Part shown: positions 1-5,422 of the stretch, in pieces
Position numbering within the stretch: position 1 is the stretch's first letter
Layout of the letters: every line of letters starts with the position of its first letter
NCBI GenBank assembly: GCA_047631095.1
Contig: JBLHZD010000189.1
Location: 1 to 7,997, forward strand
Reading direction: 5' to 3'
Origin: JABJJH01 sp047631095
GTDB taxonomy: Bacteria; Pseudomonadota; Alphaproteobacteria; UBA8366; GCA-2717185
DNA: 7,997 bases
Notes under the pieces: model-generated
Told to the model about the DNA's origin: nothing
Databases searched by the model: none
The model's input: the letters and a program-made list of their open reading frames with translations, nothing else
Made by a program: the position numbers and the translations under genes

Positions 1-1
1 G

Positions 2-244
2 GGCCTCATCAATTATATGGTTAAAGCGGACGAGTTGATCGACAAAGCCTCTGCAGTCGCGATGACCCTGGCGGAAAAACCCGCCGTCGCGTGGCGCCGC
101 ACCAAAGCCCGCTTTCGCGAAATCGCCCTGTCCGGTTTCGACGACGCCTTTCGCGCGGGCGTGCTGGGCCAACAGGAATCCTACGCCAAGGGAGAACCTC
201 AGGCGATCATCGATGCCTTCATGGCCGCGCGGTCCAAGGTCTGA
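2..244 (+). CDS. Enoyl-CoA hydratase/isomerase (crotonase family), C-terminal fragment
   Basis: This is the last 80 codons of a gene that starts before the window; the frame is open from base 2 to the TGA at 242-244. The fragment begins GLINYMVKADELIDKA, which matches the segment of crotonase-family enzymes where a 'GLV..VV...EL...A' stretch leads into the C-terminal helices. It continues with EKPAVAWRRTKARFRE, the usual 'KP..A....K' helix, and then an acidic/aromatic trimerisation tail. The ATG at 17 is an internal methionine, not a start. The family hydrates or isomerises acyl-CoA double bonds in beta-oxidation and related degradation pathways, but the oxyanion-hole and catalytic glutamates lie upstream, so the exact reaction cannot be assigned. 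The gene ends 34 bp before the LLM oxidoreductase and is probably cotranscribed with it. Confidence 0.85.
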   Translation, partial: GLINYMVKADELIDKASAVAMTLAEKPAVAWRRTKARFREIALSGFDDAFRAGVLGQQESYAKGEPQAIIDAFMAARSKV

Positions 245-264
245 CGCAACGCGTCCTCATATAA

Positions 265-270
265 AAGGAG
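265..270 (+). promoter_or_regulatory. Ribosome binding site of the LLM oxidoreductase
   Basis: AAGGAG lies 8 nt upstream of the ATG at 279. This fixes the start there rather than at the upstream in-frame ATG at 213, which lies inside the preceding crotonase gene and would add 22 residues unlike the family's N-terminus. Confidence 0.85.
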
Positions 271-278
271 ACTTCACC

Positions 279-1307
279 ATGCGACTAGGAATAACCACCG
301 GCGGCGCCGGCGCCACTGTTAGCGTCGATCTCGATATGATCCACGAGGCCGAAAATCTTGGCTATGACATCGTGCGCACCAGCGAAGTCTATGGCGCGGA
401 TGCGGTGACGACGGCGACCTGGATTTTGGCGAATACGACCAAAATTCATGTCGGCACCGGCATCATGCAATTCGCCGCGCGGACGCCCGCGATGACCGCC
501 ATGACCGCCATCAGCCTCGATCATTTATCCGGCGGCCGGTTCCGCGTCGGGCTCGGCCTGTCAGGACCGCAAGTCATTGAGGGCTGGCACGGCCAACCGT
601 TTGGCAAGCCGCTGGGCGTCACACGCGAGTATATTTCGATCATGCGTCAGATCATCGCGCGCGAAAAACCGGTCGAGCATGACGGTCGTTTCTACCAAAT
701 TCCCTATAATGGCGAAGACGCCACGGGCCTTGGCAAACCGTTAAAGAGCATCACCCATAGCCGCAAGGATTTGCCAATCTATCTGGCGGCGATGGGGCCT
801 AAAATGATCACCCTGGCGGCGGAGGTGGTCGACGGTCTAATCCCCGGCATGTTCTCGCCGGAGAAATTCCCCGCCATGGAAGCCAACCTACGCGAAGGTT
901 TTGCGAAGGCGGGCGGCGGCAAGGGCTTCGACACTTTCGATCTTTGTCCCGCTGTTCCCGTCGCGTTCGGCGACGACGCGCAGGAATGCCGCGACCGGTT
1001 GAAACCTTATTACGCCCATTACATCGGCGGCATGGGCGCGCGCGAGGTGAACTTTCACAACGCCAATGTGCGCCGCCTTGGCTTCGACGATATGGCCGAC
1101 CGTATTCAGGTCCTTTTTCTCGATGGCAAACGCGAGGAAGCGGTAAACGCCGTAGATGACAGTTTCATCGACGAAGTCGCGCTCTGCGGCCCGAAAGACC
1201 GGATTCGCGAGCGCCTCACCCGTTATACGGAATTGCCGATTTCGACGTTCCAGGTGCGCTTCCCGACAACCGAGTCAATCCGGCTTATGGCCGAACTGAT
1301 GTTGTAG
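279..1307 (+). CDS. LLM-class flavin/F420-dependent oxidoreductase, Rv3520c-like
   Basis: This is a complete 342-aa protein of the luciferase-like monooxygenase (LLM) superfamily, a TIM-barrel fold that uses F420 or reduced FMN. It starts MRLGITTGG, a typical first beta strand. It has the block ARTPAMTAMTAISLDHLSGGRF, split here as ARTPAMTAMTA (residues 67-77) and LDHLSGGRF, followed by GLGLSGPQVIEGWHG and FGKPL.RTREY-like sequence. IYLAAMGPKM and DGLIPGMFSPE follow in the second half. The 'SGPQV.EGWHG' and 'P.YLAA.GPK' signatures are those I associate with the Rv3520c-type F420 subfamily, and the length fits. The substrate is unknown. The cofactor is inferred: related proteobacterial proteins may use FMN, and no F420 biosynthesis gene is present here. 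The gene sits in an apparent operon behind a crotonase, suggesting a role in acyl-CoA or alicyclic compound breakdown, and it converges with the DUF385 gene. Confidence 0.9.
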   Translation: MRLGITTGGAGATVSVDLDMIHEAENLGYDIVRTSEVYGADAVTTATWILANTTKIHVGTGIMQFAARTPAMTAMTAISLDHLSGGRFRVGLGLSGPQVIEGWHGQPFGKPLGVTREYISIMRQIIAREKPVEHDGRFYQIPYNGEDATGLGKPLKSITHSRKDLPIYLAAMGPKMITLAAEVVDGLIPGMFSPEKFPAMEANLREGFAKAGGGKGFDTFDLCPAVPVAFGDDAQECRDRLKPYYAHYIGGMGAREVNFHNANVRRLGFDDMADRIQVLFLDGKREEAVNAVDDSFIDEVALCGPKDRIRERLTRYTELPISTFQVRFPTTESIRLMAELML

Positions 1308-1309
1308 GC

Positions 1310-1383
1310 GCTTAGGCGCGCTCCAACACCGTAACTTTTAAGCGCGCTCGAGTACGATAAATTTTAAACGCGCTCGAGTACGA
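1310..1383. repeat. Three degenerate 26-bp tandem copies of the DUF385 gene 3' end
   Basis: The copies begin near 1310, 1336 and 1362, a period of 26 bp. Copies 2 (1336-1357) and 3 (1362-1383) agree at 21 of 22 positions, the one difference being G1342/A1368. Copy 1 (1310-1335) matches copy 2 at about 18 of 26 positions. Copy 3 is the end of the DUF385 gene, reading VVVLERV-stop on the minus strand. Read in the corresponding frames, copy 2 gives FIVLERA-stop and copy 1 gives VTVLERA-stop, so each copy is a gene tail with its own stop codon. Because 26 is not a multiple of three, the copies are out of frame with one another. The array fills the gap between the two convergent genes. Confidence 0.85.
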
Positions 1384-1798
1384 CCACTGGAATCTCCCGG
1401 GTCGCCTTCGCGGTCTCGTGATAGTCATTATAGGTCGGAAAGATATCCGCCATCGTCGCCCAAAGCGACTGGCGTTCTTCCTCCGTCGCGGTGCGCGCGT
1501 TGGCCGTATACTTGTCCCCCAGCACCTGCACGGACACACCGGGATTTGCGACCAGGTTTCGATACCATGTGGGGTTGTCCGGCGCGCCGCCAGTGGAGGC
1601 GACCACGATGCAATCACTGCCCCGCGTGCCGTAAATCAGCGCCGTCGTCGTTTCTTCGCCGCTCTGATGACCCGTAGTGGTCAGCAATAAACAGGGCAGG
1701 CTTTGCGCGCCGTCGCGCCCCGCCCAGATGTGCCCGTCCACGCCGTCGGTTTCCTGATAACGACGAATATGATCATCGACCCAATCGCGTCTCGCCAT
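1364..1798 (-). CDS. DUF385/Ddn-like nitroreductase-family deazaflavin-dependent oxidoreductase
   Basis: This 144-aa protein has the small split-barrel fold family of M. tuberculosis Ddn (F420H2-dependent quinone/nitro reductases, DUF385). Recognisable blocks are LLLTTTGHQSG (37-47), TALIYG (52-57), ASTGGAPDNPTWYRNL (67-82), the 'ANP.V.VQV' strand, the 'AR.AT.EER..LW..M' helix and the family's usual C-terminal IPVVVLER. The start at 1798 is chosen because GGGAAGGA sits 8 nt upstream; starts at 1807 or 1846 would overlap the Shine-Dalgarno site or lack one. Members reduce quinones or nitro compounds with F420H2, or serve as uncharacterised oxidoreductases. Several basic residues usual in the cofactor-binding loops are replaced here (Q45, T50, T69, N75), so F420 use is uncertain. 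The gene lies downstream of the Mo-hydroxylase on the same strand, separated by 126 bp, and is probably transcribed separately. Confidence 0.9.
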   Translation of the reverse strand: MARRDWVDDHIRRYQETDGVDGHIWAGRDGAQSLPCLLLTTTGHQSGEETTTALIYGTRGSDCIVVASTGGAPDNPTWYRNLVANPGVSVQVLGDKYTANARTATEEERQSLWATMADIFPTYNDYHETAKATREIPVVVLERV

Positions 1799-1806
1799 CG
1801 TTATCA

Positions 1807-1814
1807 TCCTTCCC
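1807..1814 (-). promoter_or_regulatory. Ribosome binding site of the DUF385 gene
   Basis: GGGAAGGA on the minus strand lies 8 nt before the ATG at 1798. It decides between three nearby in-frame ATGs (1846, 1807, 1798). Confidence 0.75.
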
Positions 1815-1822
1815 AGACCATT

Positions 1823-1861
1823 AAAAAAAGCGAAAATAATTAGCATCCGTTAGCATCGCTT
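1823..1861 (-). terminator. Possible weak hairpin plus T-tract after the Mo-hydroxylase gene
   Basis: On the minus strand AAGCGA (1861-1856) can pair with TCGCTT (1833-1828), followed by a run of T (1829-1823). The stem is only 6 bp and the loop 22 nt, far from an ideal intrinsic terminator, and it overlaps the TTAGCA repeats. It would separate the Mo-hydroxylase transcript from the DUF385 gene. This is a weak candidate only. Confidence 0.25.
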
Positions 1862-1869
1862 AACATTTC
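1840..1869. promoter_or_regulatory. Three 10-bp phased TTAGCA/TTAACA repeats upstream of the DUF385 gene
   Basis: TTAGCATCCG (1840-1849), TTAGCATCGC (1850-1859) and TTAACATTTC (1860-1869) follow one another with an exact 10-bp period, about one helical turn. They lie 42-71 bp upstream of the DUF385 start codon, in otherwise AT-rich intergenic DNA that also holds a perfect 10-bp palindrome, GAATATATTC (1887-1896). Position and phasing suit an operator or curved promoter element, but no regulator or convincing -35/-10 pair can be named. Confidence 0.4.
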
Positions 1870-1924
1870 ACGCGAAACGCCAACTAGAATATATTCCCAT
1901 ACCACAAAATCCAGCCCGTGTCTA

Positions 1925-4237
1925 CTAGGCGCGCGCAGCGCGGATCGCGCGCCATACATTTTCCCCCGTCGCGGGCATGTCGAGTTCGGTGACGCCCAGC
2001 GGCGCCAGCGCGTTCATGATGGCGATCATCACCACCGGCAGCGCGCCGACCGTACCGGCTTCTCCCGCACCCTTCGCGCCCAACAGATTTCGGTCCGTCG
2101 GCACCGGATTGCTTTCGATCTCCATGTTGCACATCGTATCCGCGCGCGGCATGGCGTAATCCATAAAGCTGGCGCTCATGAGTTGCCCGGAACTGGAATC
2201 ATAGGCGACGTTCTCCATCAACACCTGCCCCACGCCTTGCGCCACGCCGCCATGGATCTGTCCTTTCAGAGTCAGCGGGTTGATGACCGTCCCCACATCA
2301 TCGACGACAGTGTAAGAGACAAGCTGCACCGCACCGGTATCTGGTTCGACCTCGACTTCGCAAATATGGCAGCCATTGGGAAAGGTCGCCTGTTTGGCCA
2401 CATAGGTCGAGTTTTCATAGAATCCCGGCTCCACGCCTGCGGGCAGTCGCCCGGGTTGAAACGCGGTTTTGGCGATTTGTTTCAACGTGACGCTGCGATC
2501 CGTGCCCGTCACCGAGAACACGCCCTCGGTAAAGCTGACATCGGCTTCCGCCGCCTCCAGCAAATGCGCAGCGATCACGCGGCCCTTCTTGATGATCTTA
2601 TCGGCGGCCTGCACCAGCGCCGACCCGCCGACCACCATGGACCGCGACCCGTTCGAGCCCATGCCAAAAGCCACCCGGTCCGTATCGCCGTCGATATATT
2701 GCACCTCAGCCGGGTCGATCCCGAGTTTTTCGTACAAAATCTGTTTAAAGACCGTCGCATGGCCTTGGCCATGGGTCTTGGTGCCCATCATCAACAGCGC
2801 CGTACCGCTGGGATTAAACCGTATCTCGGCGTATTCCGGCTGCGGCCCGGCGGCCTGTTCGATGGCGTTAGCCAGGCCAATCCCGCGCTATTGAAGCGTC
2901 GCGCCGCGCGGGGAAGCCCGCAAAATCGGCGGTCTCCATCACCCGGTCCATATTAATCTCAAACTCACCGCAATCATAAACCGGCCCCAGCGGCGCCTTA
3001 TAGGGCATCTGGGACGGTGCGATCATATTGCGACGGCGTAATTCGATAGCGTCGATCCCAAGTTCGCGCGCGGAATCCTCCAACGCGCGTTCAATCAGAT
3101 AAATCGCCTCGGGCCGCCCCGCGCCACGATAGGGCGCGGTCGGGTTGGTGTTGGACAACACCGCGTCGATACGCACATAGGCGGCCGCGATGTCATAGAC
3201 GCCGGTCACCGTGGCGATCATGCCAAACGGCGTCAGCAATTGCCGGTTGGACGCCACATAGGCGCCGAGATTGGCGATCATATCGAGATGCAGGCCCAGA
3301 ATTTTTCCGTTATCATCGAAGGCCAGCGAGATCTCGCCAATATTGTCGCGACCATGTTCGTCCCCCATCACCGCTTCGGAGCGTTCGCAGGTCCAGCGCA
3401 CGGGGCGCCCGACCTTGCGCGCCGCCCATAGCGTCAGCCGGTGCTCCACATATTGCCAGCCCTTGGTCCCGAAACCGCCGCCGACATCCTCCACCACAAC
3501 GCGCACATTACTTTCCGGTACGCCCAAAACATCGTTGGCCAGCATATTGCGAACCCGGTGCGGATAATTCACATCGGCGTAAAGCGTGTAGCGATCTTCG
3601 CCGGGATCATAGACGCCAATCGCGCCGCGCGGCTCCAGATATTGCGCGTGAACCCGCGAGATCACATAGCGGCGCTTGACGATATGGGCGGCCTTGGCGA
3701 AGGCGGCCTCGGTCGGCGCCTTGTCGCCGCGCTCATGGAAATGGGAAATATTGTCGGGATTCTCGTCCCAGATCGGCGGCGAATCCGGTCGGGCGGCAAA
3801 GGCCGTATCGGTCACCGAGGGCAAAATTTCATAATCAACGTCGATCAATTCAGCGGCGTCTTTCGCATGATCCAGCGTATCGGCGACCACCATCGCCAGC
3901 GGATCGCCGACATAGCGCACCCTATCCACAACAAGCGCGGGACGCTGCGGCGCAAACATGGGCGACCCATCCGCCCGCTTGCGCGGCATACTCGCCTTCG
4001 GCATGCCCAGCCCGTCGGCGCGTAATCCGCGCCGGTATAAACCGCCAGCACGCCGGGCGCGGCCCGCGCCGCCGCCACGTCAATCGAGGTAATTTTCGCG
4101 TGCGCATGGGGCGAGCGCAAAAACACCGTATAGACCTGTCCGGGAAGCACCCGGTCGTCCTGAAAATGCCCTTGCCCCTGGACAAGGCGCACGTCTTCAA
4201 GCCATTTTACGGGCTGCACAACGCCAAACTTCATCAT
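1925..4237 (-). pseudogene. Xanthine dehydrogenase family molybdopterin-binding (large) subunit, twice frameshifted
   Basis: Three consecutive reading-frame segments (4237 to ~4019; ~4018 to ~2883; ~2884 to 1925) together give a full-length molybdenum hydroxylase large subunit of about 770 residues. Segments 1 and 3 share a frame; segment 2 is in another. In order one sees the N-terminal hammerhead-like domain (VRLVQGQGHFQDD, LRSPHAHA), then RVRYVGDPLAMVVA, GGGFGTKG (3459-3482, molybdopterin binding), PYRGAGRPEA (3105-3134, active-site loop of form II CoxL-like proteins), THGQGHAT just after the second break, and GAGEAGT with the catalytic glutamate (codon 2060-2062). The family hydroxylates heterocycles, aldehydes or aromatic rings together with FAD and 2Fe-2S subunits, which are absent here. 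The start at 4237 is supported by AGAGGA 6 nt upstream. The intact motifs imply recent inactivation or a sequence error. It lies 56 bp downstream of the RidA-like gene. Confidence 0.85.
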
Positions 4238-4243
4238 CGGAAA

Positions 4244-4249
4244 TCCTCT
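4244..4249 (-). promoter_or_regulatory. Ribosome binding site of the Mo-hydroxylase gene
   Basis: AGAGGA on the minus strand lies 6 nt before the ATG at 4237 and 9 nt before the adjacent ATG at 4234. Either could be used; the protein begins M(M)KFGVVQPV. Confidence 0.65.
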
Positions 4250-4293
4250 ATCGGCGACAGCACGATGGGCCGGCGCCGCTTAAACCGCGTTGA

Positions 4294-4680
4294 TCAGGTG
4301 AAAACCGCCGTGAAATTGCACGACACATGCGATGCGCCGTCGCCGCCCAGATGCTGGGTATGACGCGCGGGTCGCGAGTCCGGGTCGGGAAACATCTTTT
4401 CCCACTCCCCGTTCAACGCCGCACGCCCATTGACCGGGTCCTTCATAAAGAAATCCACCTTGAGGATATCGTCCGGCGTTCCGCCCGCCGCCGTGACCGC
4501 CGAGCGAAGATGGGCAAAGATGTTGACGATCTGCTGCGCCATGTCTGCGGGCAATTCATTGGTTTGTGGATCCCGTCCACTAATGACGCTCGACATCATG
4601 ATGTTTCTGATCCGGCTGGCGTTGGGGATCGGGTTCGAGTGACTGAAGCCGGGGAAATTAATGCTTTGTCGTTTGGACAT
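4294..4680 (-). CDS. RidA/YjgF/UK114-family protein
   Basis: This 128-aa protein has the length and pattern of the Rid family of trimeric enamine/imine deaminases and their relatives. It shows a 'SG.DP.T.E.P.D...Q....F..L' block (34-58), AAGGTPDDILKVDFFMKD (64-81) and SRPARHTQHL (102-111). Arg106 in PAR corresponds to the substrate carboxylate-binding Arg105 of E. coli RidA. The position of E. coli Glu120 appears to be Asn122 here (SCNFTAV), so the canonical 2-aminoacrylate deaminase activity is doubtful and a pathway-specific hydrolase role is more likely. The ATG at 4680 is preferred over 4686 because GGAG (4690-4693) is 9 nt away rather than 3. It starts 15 bp after the VOC gene stops and precedes the Mo-hydroxylase, which points to one operon. 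Confidence 0.9.
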   Translation of the reverse strand: MSKRQSINFPGFSHSNPIPNASRIRNIMMSSVISGRDPQTNELPADMAQQIVNIFAHLRSAVTAAGGTPDDILKVDFFMKDPVNGRAALNGEWEKMFPDPDSRPARHTQHLGGDGASHVSCNFTAVFT

Positions 4681-4695
4681 GTTCATGCTCTCCGA

Positions 4696-5298
4696 TCAAT
4701 CCGCACCGGCGGCGCCGAATACGGGGTTGTTCTCCGTCTCGTCGACCAGCGCTTCGGGGCCTTCTTTCGGCAAGGGCCGCACCCAGTTGAGCGCCGCATC
4801 GATATCGCCTTCCCAAAGCTCGCGGGGAAGGTTGTACAACAATTCAACGCCATACCCGTTCGGGTCGCTGATATAGAGGCTGTGGGTCATGCCGTGGTCG
4901 ACGCGGCGACCAAATTTAACGCCCTTCTTTTGCAGAAACGCCAGTTGCTTCAACCACGCGTCCCGATTGGGCAGGGTAATGGCGATATGATTGATCGCCG
5001 ACGCCGCGCCAAACATGCTCCAGTCTTCCGGCGGCGCTGGCAAATCCTTATTCTCCACCAGCACGATGTCGTGGTGAAAATCCTTGCCGTCATGGTCGGC
5101 GCTATAGAACCGCATTTTCGGCGGGTTCTGGCGCTTCGGCGTTTTATGAAGCTCGCCAACCTGTTTGAAGCCAATCATTTCGGTCCAAAAAATGTGGGAT
5201 TCCTCAATATCGCGAACATTGAGAACGAGATGATTCAGGCCAGAGGGCCGAACGGCCTCACTCGGCGCTTCAATTGTTTCTGAATTATCCTGCGACAT
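4696..5298 (-). CDS. VOC-family protein (glyoxalase/extradiol dioxygenase-like)
   Basis: This 200-aa protein contains two beta-alpha-beta-beta-beta modules of the vicinal oxygen chelate fold. Module 1 starts GLNHLVLNVRDIEES..FW (20-38) and ends near FHHDIVLVE (74-82). Module 2 starts INHIAITLPNRDAW (102-115) and ends with SDPNGYGVELLYN (144-156), the C-terminal signature of catechol 2,3-dioxygenase-like proteins. Candidate metal ligands are His23, His76, His104 and Glu152, all present. The family includes Fe(II) extradiol ring-cleaving dioxygenases, glyoxalases and epimerases, so the reaction is not fixed; ring cleavage is plausible given the neighbouring hydroxylase. The start at 5298 is preferred over 5304 and 5340 because AGGGGG ends 7 nt upstream. 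It is the first gene of the putative VOC-RidA-Mo-hydroxylase operon. The 124-bp gap before it, after the sensor kinase, holds no promoter I can call with confidence. Confidence 0.88.
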   Translation of the reverse strand: MSQDNSETIEAPSEAVRPSGLNHLVLNVRDIEESHIFWTEMIGFKQVGELHKTPKRQNPPKMRFYSADHDGKDFHHDIVLVENKDLPAPPEDWSMFGAASAINHIAITLPNRDAWLKQLAFLQKKGVKFGRRVDHGMTHSLYISDPNGYGVELLYNLPRELWEGDIDAALNWVRPLPKEGPEALVDETENNPVFGAAGAD

Positions 5299-5305
5299 TT
5301 TCATA

Positions 5306-5311
5306 CCCCCT
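5306..5311 (-). promoter_or_regulatory. Ribosome binding site of the VOC gene
   Basis: AGGGGG on the minus strand lies 7 nt before the ATG at 5298 but only 1 nt before the in-frame ATG at 5304. This favours the 5298 start and a protein beginning MSQDN. Confidence 0.65.
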
Positions 5312-5422
5312 AAACCTGCGTCCCATAAGCGAGTCGCCAATAAGGATAGTTTTGCCGATCAATCTTCGCGTGACAACCTTTGTCTCCCGGCATGTGAAAT
5401 CGCGCCGCACAATTAGCAGGCG

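Noticed and set aside
1310..1383. Bidirectional terminator between the convergent LLM and DUF385 genes
   Set aside because: GCGCGC elements in neighbouring repeat copies could pair, but the loops are about 20 nt and no T-run follows on either strand.
1310..1383. CRISPR-like array
   Set aside because: Three adjacent 26-bp copies without spacers, clearly derived from the end of the adjacent gene.
2183..2956. Plus-strand open frame (257 codons) opposite the Mo-hydroxylase
   Set aside because: The composition is shadow-like (His/Arg-rich), there is no recognisable domain, and the opposite strand encodes conserved Mo-hydroxylase sequence.
2882..4022. Programmed ribosomal frameshifting as the explanation for the split Mo-hydroxylase
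   Set aside because: No slippery heptamer or downstream structure is apparent at either junction, two opposite shifts would be needed, and the second junction also appears to lack residues.
1925..4237. True (form I) aerobic CO dehydrogenase large subunit
   Set aside because: The active-site loop reads PYRGAGR, the form II type, not the AYRCSFR type of form I CO dehydrogenase.
4327..5283. Long plus-strand open frame (318 codons) opposite the RidA and VOC genes
   Set aside because: It is antisense to two well-recognised genes, has no family resemblance and is rich in Arg/His as expected from GC-rich codon shadows.
5299..5422. Promoter for the VOC operon in the gap after the sensor kinase
   Set aside because: A TTGTCA hexamer is present on the minus strand, but no good -10 hexamer is found at normal spacing.
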